Shown here piece after piece: positions 1 through 7,555 of a DNA stretch of 64,000 nucleotides. The stretch is from Moorella sp. E308F. Lineage in GTDB: Bacteria; Bacillota; DSM-521; Neomoorellales; Neomoorellaceae. Position numbers and translations under genes: made by a program. The stretch is from assembly GCF_006538365.1 (NCBI RefSeq), contig NZ_BJKN01000003.1, positions 267,965-331,964 on the forward strand, written 5' to 3'. The notes beneath the pieces were generated by a model, which had not been told where the DNA came from, did no database searches, and saw only the letters and a list, made by a program, of their open reading frames with translations. How positions within the stretch are numbered: position 1 is the stretch's first letter; each line of letters starts with the position of its first letter.

Positions 1-70
1 TCTCCCCACGGAGCATTTCCAACACGATGTTTGCTTTTTGTTCAGCTGTAAATTTTTTTCTCTTTTCCAT
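1..70 (-). CDS. IS3-type transposase OrfA, N-terminus (cut by window edge)
   Basis: Read on the minus strand from the ATG at 70-68, the 23 visible codons give MEKRKKFTAEQKANIVLEML followed by RGE. The 'KKFTAEQKANIV' pattern is typical of the helix-turn-helix start of IS3-family OrfA proteins. A GGTGA ribosome site precedes the start. The rest lies outside the window, so completeness cannot be judged. It abuts a duplicated scrap of the agr locus at 128-218, and this mobile element is a plausible agent of that rearrangement (inference). Confidence 0.7.
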   Translation of the reverse strand, partial: MEKRKKFTAEQKANIVLEMLRGE

Positions 71-127
71 GTCACCATTATAGCTTAATTTTTTTGTTTT
101 TGTGTCTTAACCTATGGGTCCATTATA

Positions 128-169
128 AGTTGGCTGGCCTGGTACCAGCCAGAAGCTCCACGGGAAATT
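128..169 (+). pseudogene. agrD 3'-end remnant
   Basis: Codons 128-169 read SWLAWYQPEAPREI, matching the C-terminal half of the intact AgrD-like peptide at 4384-4509 almost residue for residue. The leader-encoding 5' half is missing, and the frame upstream has no matching leader. The similarity continues into the operator at 179-218 and on to about 290, parallel to the sequence after the intact gene. This is therefore a relic of a segmental duplication, not a functional peptide gene. Confidence 0.75.
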
Positions 170-178
170 TCGTCTTGC

Positions 179-218
179 AAAAACCGCATTTTATCCCAAT
201 ATTTCCTCATTATATCCC
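179..218 (+). promoter_or_regulatory. Tandem LytTR-type operator, copy 1
   Basis: Two direct repeats (AACCGCATTTTATCCC at 182-197 and TTCCTCATTATATCCC at 203-218) start 21 bp apart, i.e. two helical turns. This is the usual spacing for dimeric LytTR regulators such as AgrA. A TAAAAT -10-like hexamer lies at 249-254, about 31 bp after the second repeat, the same distance as in the copy at 4594-4632. It would control the genes at 407-1175. The binding assignment is inferred from repeat geometry and the adjacent LytTR gene. Confidence 0.6.
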
Positions 219-406
219 ACAAATGGATCCGATTAGGAAAAGTGATGGTAAAATAGAGGTAGCAAGAATAGGGAGGGGGAGATACCGTTGGATTAATTTA
301 GAAGAATTATATAAAATGTAACCCCGGTGAAGGGAGAAAGTGGATGAACTAACAGCATGCGCAGCAAAGTGAAGTTGCTGTAATAACAAAAAATAATGTT
401 AAAGAC

Positions 407-946
407 ATGTTAGAAAAGGCTAATAAAGGCGACCAAGCTGCCATTAAAGCACTTTCCAAATTCTCAATTTTTGACTCCAAGAAAGTTGCAGAAAAAGTTA
501 ATGGTGTACGAGTATACGCTGGCCAAACCAAAACCATTGATTTCGGAGACGGAAGTGCCATTACATTAGACTATCAGATAACTTCCGGTGGAACTCAAAT
601 CCCAGCCTATTATACATGGGAAGGCGATTACGTACATGCTATAGCGATGCATAAGTGGTTTCTTTTGGGAGTAGAAGTTGGAAGATACGAGTTACATTTC
701 ATTTATGATCCTAATGGCAACAATCCCATTCTCAAGGAAAAATGGGATACTGGGTCTGCTATTTATGGTAATCAGGTGAATCCGCTTGGAACAGATGTGT
801 TAACCGATGTTGGCCCTTACGCAGTTGGTGTTACTGGTAGGGGTATTTGGTCAACAAATATGGGGGCAAGCCAAACAGTAAAAATAAACGCTTATGGATA
901 CTTTGATCCCTCTCTCAATTGGGCTGAAGAATGGATATATTATTAG
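407..946 (+). CDS. Putative agr-controlled effector, 5' end probably damaged
   Basis: Encodes 179 residues with no recognised domain. The body is rich in Gly, Thr, Tyr and Trp and ends in an aromatic tail (AEEWIYY), as the protein at 4759 does (IDFYSIY). The frame stays open upstream to 353 but has no start codon, and the ATG at 407 has no ribosome site and no signal peptide. The secretion signal therefore seems to be lost or out of frame, or the real start is further up with a frameshift. It lies behind a LytTR-type operator duplicated from the one before 4759, suggesting that the two are diverged paralogues. A secreted bacteriocin-like role is only a guess. Confidence 0.5.
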   Translation: MLEKANKGDQAAIKALSKFSIFDSKKVAEKVNGVRVYAGQTKTIDFGDGSAITLDYQITSGGTQIPAYYTWEGDYVHAIAMHKWFLLGVEVGRYELHFIYDPNGNNPILKEKWDTGSAIYGNQVNPLGTDVLTDVGPYAVGVTGRGIWSTNMGASQTVKINAYGYFDPSLNWAEEWIYY

Positions 947-968
947 TTTAACCTAACGGGGGGTCTAT

Positions 969-1175
969 ATGCTAATGCCTCCAGAGGCACCATGGTATGC
1001 CGGTTTCTACAACTCCTTCCTATTGCTAATTCCTATAGTGATTATAATTGTTTTTGGGATCTTATTAACGACGATTATTGTTTTATTGCTTAGATTGAAG
1101 AAAATGCAAGAAGAAATAACCATAAAATTGGACAGAATATCTAAAGAGGTTACGAACAGGATTAAGGAGAAATAA
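969..1175 (+). CDS. Small single-span membrane protein
   Basis: 68 residues: a short outer segment, one long hydrophobic helix (about residues 16-43) and a charged, coiled-coil-like tail (residues 44-68, Lys/Glu rich). A strong GGGGGG-type ribosome site precedes the ATG, and the gene follows 407-946 by 22 bp, so the two are probably co-transcribed. Size and position would suit an immunity or accessory protein for the upstream product, but nothing in the sequence proves this. Confidence 0.6.
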   Translation: MLMPPEAPWYAGFYNSFLLLIPIVIIIVFGILLTTIIVLLLRLKKMQEEITIKLDRISKEVTNRIKEK

Positions 1176-1405
1176 CCCCTCACACTTAAAAGCAGTAAAC
1201 CGACTGAACAACTTATGAATCGGGAAAAAATAGAGGGCGCTGTGCGTCTAGCTGGCGAACAGCGCCTTATAAAGGGAAAATTTTGTACTAAAGTGCGATT
1301 TCGAGCAGCCTGGAGGAGGGCATATGATCTGATAGCCTGATGGTGCTCCGGAAAAGCATTTCAAGCATAAGTTAAATGTTAGCTAAAACACGTTCTTTAT
1401 TGCTG

Positions 1406-1437
1406 CCGCCCGGCGCGTTGTTGCCAGGCGGTTTTTT
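1406..1437 (+). terminator. Rho-independent terminator
   Basis: CCGCCCGGC (1406-1414) pairs with GCCAGGCGG (1423-1431), with one mismatch and an 8-base loop, followed by TTTTTT. It would end transcripts coming from 407-1175 and insulate the agr-like run. Confidence 0.75.
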
Positions 1438-1584
1438 ATTACCCTTCCTGGCGATATAGAACCAGCCGCGGAGTGCCATTCTATGACAGGAAAATTTAGG
1501 TTTATGGCGAATAATGACATTAAATACAGTGTAGGGAAAACCGGTCCGAAAGGCTGAGACATAAAGCCATGCATTTCATCCGCC

Positions 1585-1623
1585 AAATACCGCATCATAT
1601 CCTTCTAAAACCGCATTTTGCCC
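1585..1623 (+). promoter_or_regulatory. Tandem LytTR-type operator, copy 2
   Basis: AAATACCGCATCATATCC (1585-1602) and TAAAACCGCATTTTGCCC (1606-1623) share a TA-ACCGCAT core 21 bp apart, like the operators at 179-218 and 4594-4632. The position just before the sensor/regulator genes implies positive autoregulation, as in classical agr. A clear -10 box at the expected distance is not obvious because the ribosome site follows quickly. Confidence 0.55.
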
Positions 1624-1675
1624 TAATTCGGGAGGAAAGAGAAGCCGGTCCAAGAATATCTTGGAGGTAAAAAAT

Positions 1676-2140
1676 ATGGATAAAATGCCGTTAATAAATT
1701 TGGCCTTACAGTCATTCCCGGAAAGTATCCTGTTATTGCTTTTTGGCTCAGGCCTATTTAAACGTTGTCCCAGCATTTACAGGCTACTAATTGGGGCGGC
1801 CCTTTCCTCCATAATTTCCTATTTTATCAGGAGATTGCCTTTTCCTTATGGCGTTCATGCCCTGATAGGGGTTGCGGTTTTAACTCTAATATTTTGGCTA
1901 ATATTTAATTTGGATTTCAATCAAAGTTTGGTAGCATCGCTGGCAACCCTGGCCACCCTTGGCGCTATTGAAATAATTTTACTGCCAGTGGAGAGTCATT
2001 TATTAGGATTAAGCCGGTTTAGTGACGCCTGGCCTGATCCCAAATTGCGCCTGCTTATGGCCATACCGGAATTGATAATTCTATTATTAATAACATATTT
2101 ACTATATAGGGATAACCGCTGTTTTAAAGGAGATTTGTGA
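1676..2140 (+). CDS. Polytopic membrane protein, probable detached sensor domain
   Basis: 154 residues with about five hydrophobic segments and no cytoplasmic domain. The start is placed at the ATG at 1676, seven bases after GGAGGT (1663-1668), rather than the TTG inside the ribosome site. The stop is directly adjacent to the start of the kinase gene at 2141, so translation is coupled. In AgrC-type kinases the N-terminus is a multi-span peptide receptor, while the kinase next door has only two spans. A split receptor is the simplest reading, but no family name can be assigned. Confidence 0.65.
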   Translation: MDKMPLINLALQSFPESILLLLFGSGLFKRCPSIYRLLIGAALSSIISYFIRRLPFPYGVHALIGVAVLTLIFWLIFNLDFNQSLVASLATLATLGAIEIILLPVESHLLGLSRFSDAWPDPKLRLLMAIPELIILLLITYLLYRDNRCFKGDL

Positions 2141-2977
2141 ATGGCTACCGCAAATCATAGTTACTGGTTAATCGCGGCCTTGCTAGGTCAGTCCTTACTA
2201 ATAAACATTGCTGTCCAGAGCCTGCAGCTTTCCCAATATACCTACTATAAACCGATAGTCATAGGAGCGAACCTTGTTAGCCTGTCATTTTACCTTATGG
2301 TTCTCTTATTGATTAAAAAAATATCGGAATTAAAGCAGCAACAGCAAGTCCTGGAGCGAAAAGAAACGGAGCTGGACAGCGTTCAGAGCCTCTTGCGCAC
2401 CGTACGCGCCCAAAGGCACGATATCATTAACCATCTTGACACTGTCTATGCCCTGCTTTCCTTGGGAAAAGAAGTCCCGGCCCGGGAGTACGCCTCGCAT
2501 TTAGTGCAAATTGCGGGCAATACCAGCCACCTGATACGGTTGGAGCAACCGGTGATTGCTGCCTTCTTACAAAATAAACTCAATCAGGCTTTAACTAAGG
2601 AAATAACTATGTTAATTGACGTAAGTACGGATTTGAAGGATTTGGCTGTAAAGCCGTATGCTCTAATTACTATCCTGGGGAACCTCCTGGAAAACGCCAT
2701 GGAGGCGGTAGAGACCTTACCGCCCGATCAGCGCTGGATAGAATTGGAGATATCCAGGGCCAACCTGTATTATCTATTTACCGTCAGCAATTCCGGCCCT
2801 CCCTTAGACTCCGCAATTAAAGATGTTATCTTCCAGCCGGGCGTCTCTACCAAAGGGCCTGACCGGGGCCTGGGCTTGGCTACGGTAAAGGAAGTGGTCG
2901 AGAACCACGGCGGGACAATTGAAGTCGAGGCTTACCCGGTTACTTTCCGGGTTAAGTTTCCCTGTCAAAGTACATAA
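2141..2977 (+). CDS. AgrC-like sensor histidine kinase (SpoOB-type)
   Basis: 278 residues: two hydrophobic segments (about 8-24 and 38-59), a linker coiled coil (60-85), a SpoOB-type dimerisation helix with the phosphoacceptor in RHDIINH (His93), then a GHKL ATPase with N-box NLLENAMEA (about 181-189) and G-box GLGLATV (243-249). The RHDxxNH form of the His box is characteristic of AgrC/CitA-like kinases. It should autophosphorylate on peptide binding and pass phosphate to the LytTR regulator 20 bp downstream. The short membrane part suggests cooperation with the protein encoded at 1676-2140. Confidence 0.85.
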   Translation: MATANHSYWLIAALLGQSLLINIAVQSLQLSQYTYYKPIVIGANLVSLSFYLMVLLLIKKISELKQQQQVLERKETELDSVQSLLRTVRAQRHDIINHLDTVYALLSLGKEVPAREYASHLVQIAGNTSHLIRLEQPVIAAFLQNKLNQALTKEITMLIDVSTDLKDLAVKPYALITILGNLLENAMEAVETLPPDQRWIELEISRANLYYLFTVSNSGPPLDSAIKDVIFQPGVSTKGPDRGLGLATVKEVVENHGGTIEVEAYPVTFRVKFPCQST

Positions 2978-2997
2978 GTGGAAGATGAGGTGATTAT

Positions 2998-3729
2998 ATG
3001 CTGACAGCTATAATTGCCGATGACAACGAGGCGGAAAGGACTTATTTTTGCAAATTACTCCGGGAAACTAAAAAGGTAAAAGTACTGGGCGAAGCCGCTG
3101 ATGGCCTGGCAGCCTTGGATTTAGCCTCCCAACTGCGGCCGGATATTGCTTTTTTAGATATCGAAATGCCCGGTCCGAACGGTCTTGAAGTAGCCAGGGA
3201 AATCATGGCAATAATTCCACCAATTTCAATCATCTTTTTTACGGCTCATGCGGAGTATGCCGTCGATGCCTTTGAAATAAACAGCGTCGATTATCTTCTC
3301 AAACCCTTTGACGCCTTCCGCCTAAGGAAAGCCCTGGCTAAAATTGAAGAAAAGCTGGCCCTCAGACAAGTTAATAAAAGAAGTCAAAAGTTAAACAAAC
3401 TGGCTTTAAAAAGCAGGGGAGAAATAATCCTTATCGACCTCAACGAAATAGTGTTTATCGAAAAGAGCGGCAAGAACACAACAATAGTCCATACCGTCAA
3501 AAGGGACTATACCACGAGTCAAACCATTGGAGAACTGGTAGAGCAACTGGAGAGACATGACTGCTTTCAAAGGGTTCATAAGTCATACCTGATTAATTTA
3601 AATATGGTGGAAAGGATCAGCCCTTTTGCCGATAACTCCTTTGTGGTCAGGTTTGCCGGATATAAAAAGGATGCCCTCATTAGCAGGAACAATATTGAAT
3701 TGGTCAAAAAGCATCTTAATCTTATTTAA
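2998..3729 (+). CDS. LytTR-family response regulator (AgrA-like)
   Basis: 243 residues. The receiver domain (1-120) has acidic pocket DD at 8-9, phosphoacceptor Asp54 in FLDIEMPG, and the conserved Lys102 in LLKPFD. The C-terminal LytTR DNA-binding domain (about 140-240) includes the 'F-RVHKSYLINL' region. LytTR proteins bind pairs of short direct repeats about 21 bp apart, and this window has three such pairs. It is likely the direct activator of its own operon and of the genes at 407 and 4759 (inference). Confidence 0.9.
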   Translation: MLTAIIADDNEAERTYFCKLLRETKKVKVLGEAADGLAALDLASQLRPDIAFLDIEMPGPNGLEVAREIMAIIPPISIIFFTAHAEYAVDAFEINSVDYLLKPFDAFRLRKALAKIEEKLALRQVNKRSQKLNKLALKSRGEIILIDLNEIVFIEKSGKNTTIVHTVKRDYTTSQTIGELVEQLERHDCFQRVHKSYLINLNMVERISPFADNSFVVRFAGYKKDALISRNNIELVKKHLNLI

Positions 3730-3745
3730 GCAAAGGACTGATTGA

Positions 3746-4378
3746 ATGCTTCATAACCTATCGCTGCGCCTGGCAAAGTCTTTGGCCTTTAACGGCGGCC
3801 TTGATCCCTCCCGGATACCTGTTATTACTTATGGACTGGAAATAATCCTGGGAATTGTAGTTAAAACATTTTGTTTTTTAGCCATTCCCTCTGTACTGGG
3901 CGTTTTGCCCCAAACCCTGGCAGCCTTCACGGCTTCAGCCCTTTTCCGCCTCCCGGCCGGGGGCGCCCATTGTACGGGCTTCGCTCGTTGTTTATTTGGA
4001 AGCATTGTTGCTTTTACAGTAATTGGGATCCTTGCCAGGTTTATCGGGGGATTGGGCGATTGGACATTGACACTATTTTATATTGTCCTCGGCCTGGCCA
4101 TCCTGTTAACTCTATCCCAGGTTCCCGTAGATAATCCCTCCAGACCGGTTAAAAAACCGGAAGAAAGGTCACATATGCAGAAATGGGCTTTAGGAGTTTT
4201 GTTTTCGTACGTTTTGATGGCAAACGTCCTGCCACTTACGAACGACTTGATTTTCGCGGCTTCCTTAGGGCTACTGCTGCAGCTATTCACGCTACTGCCG
4301 GCAGGTTATAAATTGATGCACCATTATGACATGTTATTAATAAAAGTTACCAGCTCTATTACTAAAGGGGGGAGGTGA
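3746..4378 (+). CDS. agrB: AgrB-family peptide-processing membrane protease
   Basis: 210 residues with several membrane spans. The catalytic pair of the AgrB cysteine endopeptidases is visible as His75 and Cys82 in GGAHCTGFARC, seven residues apart as in the family. AgrB removes the C-terminal tail of the AgrD pre-peptide and closes the (thio)lactone ring. The AgrD-like gene follows after 5 bp and has a strong GGGAGG ribosome site. Length and motif look complete, so the enzyme is probably active. Confidence 0.9.
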   Translation: MLHNLSLRLAKSLAFNGGLDPSRIPVITYGLEIILGIVVKTFCFLAIPSVLGVLPQTLAAFTASALFRLPAGGAHCTGFARCLFGSIVAFTVIGILARFIGGLGDWTLTLFYIVLGLAILLTLSQVPVDNPSRPVKKPEERSHMQKWALGVLFSYVLMANVLPLTNDLIFAASLGLLLQLFTLLPAGYKLMHHYDMLLIKVTSSITKGGR

Positions 4379-4383
4379 TCCGG

Positions 4384-4509
4384 ATGAGGAGACGCTTTTT
4401 ATTTACCCTAGTGGCTAACTTAGCGATATTTGTCGCCCTGCTGGGGGTCCGGCCGACCAGCTGGCTGGCCTGGTACCAACCGGAAGCTCCCCGAGAATTG
4501 TTGAAGTAA
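4384..4509 (+). CDS. agrD: AgrD-like cyclic lactone autoinducer pre-peptide, serine type
   Basis: 41 residues: a positively charged start (MRRR), an amphipathic/hydrophobic leader (residues 5-21), a core around PTSWLAW and the tail YQPEAPRELLK. The acidic, Pro-containing tail right after the core is the AgrB recognition hallmark. Most family members carry Cys four residues before this tail, but here Ser26 is at that position and the peptide has no Cys, so an ester lactone rather than a thiolactone is predicted. Serine AIPs are known from a few staphylococci. The ribosome site GGGAGG precedes the ATG. The ring boundary is inferred, not observed. Confidence 0.8.
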   Translation: MRRRFLFTLVANLAIFVALLGVRPTSWLAWYQPEAPRELLK

Positions 4510-4516
4510 ATTACTA

Positions 4517-4552
4517 AAAGGGGACAGGGAAGAAACCTGCCCCTTTAAAATT
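4517..4552 (+). terminator. Probable terminator after agrD
   Basis: AAAGGGGACAGG pairs with CCTGCCCCTTT across a short loop (one bulged A), followed by a weak T-containing tail. It probably separates the agr run from the operator-controlled gene at 4759. Confidence 0.55.
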
Positions 4553-4593
4553 TGTCAAAGACCCCTGAACCGGCACTGCTGATTTCGTCTGGC

Positions 4594-4632
4594 AAAAACC
4601 GCATTATATCCGCTAAAAACCGCATTATATCC
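4594..4632 (+). promoter_or_regulatory. Tandem LytTR-type operator, copy 3
   Basis: AAAAACCGCATTATATCC occurs twice, at 4594-4611 and 4615-4632, identical over 18 bases and 21 bp apart. A TAAAAT hexamer at 4664-4669 sits about 32 bp after the second repeat, as in copy 1. This is the best-preserved of the three operators, and it precedes the secreted protein gene at 4759. Confidence 0.7.
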
Positions 4633-4758
4633 CAAAAAAAGATCGGATTGGGTAAAATGGTGATAAAATGGAAGCAGGAAATGAAAAGGGGGAGAGATTC
4701 CAATGGATCGTTCCTGTCGTTTTAGATATCTTTATTCAAATTAAAGAAAGGAGTGTTT

Positions 4759-5484
4759 ATGAGAATGAGGAAAATTTGTATAGCGATAATTACTCTGGCC
4801 GTAAGCATATTATTCTGTTCAGTTGCTATAGCTTCTGTGCCCGAGAAAACCCAGCTAAAAAGCAAAGTTAATCAGGAAATAGTAGACGAGTTAATGAAAT
4901 CGCTTAGTTATAATCAAGATTCCTCACCAATAAAGGCTATGGCTTCAGCTAAAGATAAAGATGGCAAACTCCACGAACTCCCGGTTAAAATAGCAACAAA
5001 AAAATTAAGCCAAAAAGTTGCTTCTGATGGTACAATAACTACAGAATATATTACCCTTGCCAGTGTAGAAACATATCAAAGTTCTAGATCATATGATGGT
5101 AAAATAAAAGAGTGTATGTTAACAGAATATGAAACGACTACTGCTAATGGAGGTTTATACTACATTAGATTTCATTGGACGGAAGGATGGTGGGAACGAA
5201 ATAATTTTTCCTATGACGTAAGAAATGCATTTGTATACACTAGCCAAGAAGGACAAAAAATAGATGGAACTTTTTTCTCTGACAGTGATCAGTATGATAT
5301 AGGCGAGCCAATTTGGAATACTTACGGTACCAAAACTGCAGTTTATTCAAATAATACCTGGGACTTCCCTTTTACCCAAAAGGATCCTCCAGGAGCGTGG
5401 GGCACCAGAGTGGGCTCTGACCTGTATGTAAACGGACAATTATTATATGACGATTGGTGGATCGATTTTTATTCAATATATTAA
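4759..5484 (+). CDS. Secreted protein, probable agr-regulated effector
   Basis: 241 residues beginning with a clear Sec signal peptide (MRMRKI, a hydrophobic stretch, then a likely cleavage after AIA). The mature part is rich in Tyr, Trp, Asn and Thr, with a YYIRFHWTEGWWE segment and an aromatic C-terminus (WWIDFYSIY). No enzyme motif is seen. The ATG at 4759 follows AAAGGAG by five bases. The placement behind the strongest LytTR-type operator and the signal peptide suggest a peptide-signal-induced exported product. A large bacteriocin or surface adhesin are the two ideas, neither proven. Base composition is AT-richer than the agr genes. Confidence 0.6.
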   Translation: MRMRKICIAIITLAVSILFCSVAIASVPEKTQLKSKVNQEIVDELMKSLSYNQDSSPIKAMASAKDKDGKLHELPVKIATKKLSQKVASDGTITTEYITLASVETYQSSRSYDGKIKECMLTEYETTTANGGLYYIRFHWTEGWWERNNFSYDVRNAFVYTSQEGQKIDGTFFSDSDQYDIGEPIWNTYGTKTAVYSNNTWDFPFTQKDPPGAWGTRVGSDLYVNGQLLYDDWWIDFYSIY

Positions 5485-5577
5485 TGTAAACAGAATACCT
5501 ATTCCTTAGGTCTGAGCTTTTACAACGAATGTAAAGTGGGCTCAAACCTATTTTTACCGCAATGGGAGTTGATCAAA

Positions 5578-6132
5578 ATGCTTTATAATAACCGTTCCCA
5601 TATAAAGTGGCAATTACTTGCTATGGGGTTGATATTGGTATTTCTAATTATTATAGTGGGATGCCTTTATAAAGAGACCAAGGTTTTTTTGACGCCTGAA
5701 GAAGCATTGTTCTCTATCAATCAAGGGATGCGTATTATTGACAAAAAACCTTTAGGAAACGATTTTATCTTTTTTGCTAAAGAAAAAAACAATGATTATA
5801 TAGTACGAGTGGAACATAAAGGAAACGGTTGGGTTGTAGTTCCAGGCATATCTTCTTCTTCAATGCTGTCTGCGTCTGACAATATGAATGTAGGAATTGA
5901 TACGTATAAAAGTGAAGATGAAGCAAAATCTTATACTCTAGTGTATGGAACTGTATATAATCCAAATATATTTGTAATAGAGATCCATTTTCCTGACAGC
6001 GTAATAATGAAAGAAATGGTTAATGGTGAAGGATTTTTAGTAGTTAGGGAAGGGTTTTACCTAAACAGGGGTGAAAAAATACGCGTGCTAGGATTGGATG
6101 ATAAAGGAAATAAGATGTGGCAAAGTCAATAG
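5578..6132 (+). CDS. Putative lipoprotein, unknown function
   Basis: 184 residues. After MLYNNRSHIKW comes a hydrophobic stretch ending in IIIVGC, a lipobox placing Cys near residue 28, so membrane anchoring is likely. The start at 5578 follows a GGGAG site. The rest (strands such as GNGWVVVPG and GFYLNRGEKIRVLG) suggests a small beta-rich domain. It lies 93 bp after the secreted protein in the same orientation and could be its immunity or partner protein. No family recognised. Confidence 0.6.
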   Translation: MLYNNRSHIKWQLLAMGLILVFLIIIVGCLYKETKVFLTPEEALFSINQGMRIIDKKPLGNDFIFFAKEKNNDYIVRVEHKGNGWVVVPGISSSSMLSASDNMNVGIDTYKSEDEAKSYTLVYGTVYNPNIFVIEIHFPDSVIMKEMVNGEGFLVVREGFYLNRGEKIRVLGLDDKGNKMWQSQ

Positions 6133-6239
6133 TTTTATAAAGGGTGAGCAAATATGGACCCTGGGTGACCTGGAACCTAATTGGATCGAGTTATGTATTA
6201 ATTCCAACTTTCCTTCTCTGCCAAAAGGAGGAAGAAATA

Positions 6240-7481
6240 ATGTCACAAGTGCCCGGGTTCATCGGGTGGGCTTGCAAGCTTGCCATCACCCTGTTATTCT
6301 CGCTAATCCTTTGGACACAGGTGCCACTGTCCACAGGGCAAGCACTTGGGCAGAACCCTGGCGACCAAAGGAGTAACGAAACTGGCAATTCAGCACCGGC
6401 TTTTACAGATATCCAGGGTCATTGGGCGGAGACCGTAATTCAAGAAGCGGCGTCCGTTGGCTATGTGCACGGCTACCCGGATGGTACTTTTCGTCCTGAT
6501 AATCCGGTCACCCGGGCCGAGGCGGTCACCTTTATCGTGAAAGCTCTGCAGCGGGTACAGTACCTACCAGATATTAACTTGCCGCCGGATATGATGGCCG
6601 AATATTTCCCGGATACTCGGGACCACTGGGCCGGGCAAAAAGGCTCCTTACCCCTTGCCTTTTCAGCCTCCCTGGTAACCACCGAAGATGCCCGGGCGGG
6701 CAACCGGTTTGAGCCCGATGCCCCTGCGACCCGGCTAGAGGCTGTCATATGGCTGGCCCGGGCCGTAAACCCCGCCCTGGAGGCGCGTCGTCGCATTAAA
6801 GAAGAGCGCCAAAGGGAAGGATGGTCGGCGGAGGCCCAAGCGGCTGTGCTCACGGGATTAGAAAACATCCGCTGGCCATTCCGGGATACGGTAGCAGAAA
6901 AAGTAAGAAGCTATGTTATGCAAGGGATTAAATCAGGGCTGATCAGTGGCTTCCCGGATGGGAGATTCGGTGGCAATGAAATCGTAACCAGAGGACAAAT
7001 GGTCGCGATGCTACAGCGCTTGCAGCCGATAGCATCCCTGTCAACCCAGCATCCCGAGATTAACGAGCCCGTAATGCCAGAACGTGGTCGTATTATGGAA
7101 GCACGTCAAAGCTGGCCTCCGGCTGCAGGAAAATCGCCGCGTATTTTAAATGGCGATAATAAGGAAGACTGGCCGGCGCTGAACCGCTTGGTAATGGCCT
7201 TACGCAGTGTAGAAAAATTCGAACCCCCGTCCGGGGTAGGCGATCTCCCGGTTGCACCACCGCACAGGGAAATGTTGTATATTCGTTTCGCCGATGGCAG
7301 TGAAGATATCCTGTATCCAGCAGTACGCTGTGAGACTACCCCCACAGGTGGACGACGCTGCACACCGGAACCGGATTGGATGATCCTTAATAGTCAGGTC
7401 GTTCATTCACCATTACTCTGGGATTATTACCACGGACAGATGAAAATGGACATGCCACTTGTACTTTCGCCGGCAACTTGA
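6240..7481 (+). CDS. SLH-domain cell-surface protein
   Basis: 413 residues with a signal sequence followed by three SLH modules: FTDIQGHWAETVI (first), YFPDTRDHWAGQ (second) and WPFRDTVAEKVRSYV (third). They are marked by the repeated GYPDGTFRPDNPVTRAEA-type ends. SLH triplets anchor proteins to pyruvylated cell-wall polysaccharide in the S-layer. The ATG at 6240 follows AAAGGAGG. The C-terminal 120 residues contain a CETTPTGGRRC segment with two Cys and no known domain. Just upstream, 6148-6173 repeats a 25-base stretch of the propeller gene at 7668 (see findings). Confidence 0.85.
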   Translation: MSQVPGFIGWACKLAITLLFSLILWTQVPLSTGQALGQNPGDQRSNETGNSAPAFTDIQGHWAETVIQEAASVGYVHGYPDGTFRPDNPVTRAEAVTFIVKALQRVQYLPDINLPPDMMAEYFPDTRDHWAGQKGSLPLAFSASLVTTEDARAGNRFEPDAPATRLEAVIWLARAVNPALEARRRIKEERQREGWSAEAQAAVLTGLENIRWPFRDTVAEKVRSYVMQGIKSGLISGFPDGRFGGNEIVTRGQMVAMLQRLQPIASLSTQHPEINEPVMPERGRIMEARQSWPPAAGKSPRILNGDNKEDWPALNRLVMALRSVEKFEPPSGVGDLPVAPPHREMLYIRFADGSEDILYPAVRCETTPTGGRRCTPEPDWMILNSQVVHSPLLWDYYHGQMKMDMPLVLSPAT

Positions 7482-7555
7482 GGGGATAGATTGGGTTCAT
7501 GTGAACTCAAGCGATAGAAGTAATATGATAGAAGTAATATAGAGAAAGCAAATCC

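Larger units (their letters stand above)
1176..1660. other. Intergenic stretch with hairpin, terminator and operator
   Basis: No gene is supported here. It contains a perfect-looking GC hairpin (1234-1243 with 1259-1268) lacking a T-tract, a T-tailed terminator at 1406-1437 and the LytTR-type operator at 1585-1623. The rest shows no recognisable coding remnant on either strand. Confidence 0.6.

Noticed and set aside
94-321. 75-codon frame at the left end as a gene
   Set aside because: It runs across the agrD relic and operator out of the agrD frame, with no ribosome site.
1234-1268. GC hairpin AGGGCGCTGT / ACAGCGCCTT as terminator
   Set aside because: Stem is good but no T-run follows on either strand; a better terminator lies at 1406-1437.
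407-6132. Calling 407 and 4759 products geobacillin-26-like bacteriocins
   Set aside because: General character (secreted, aromatic, agr-linked) is suggestive, but no specific motif can be verified by eye.
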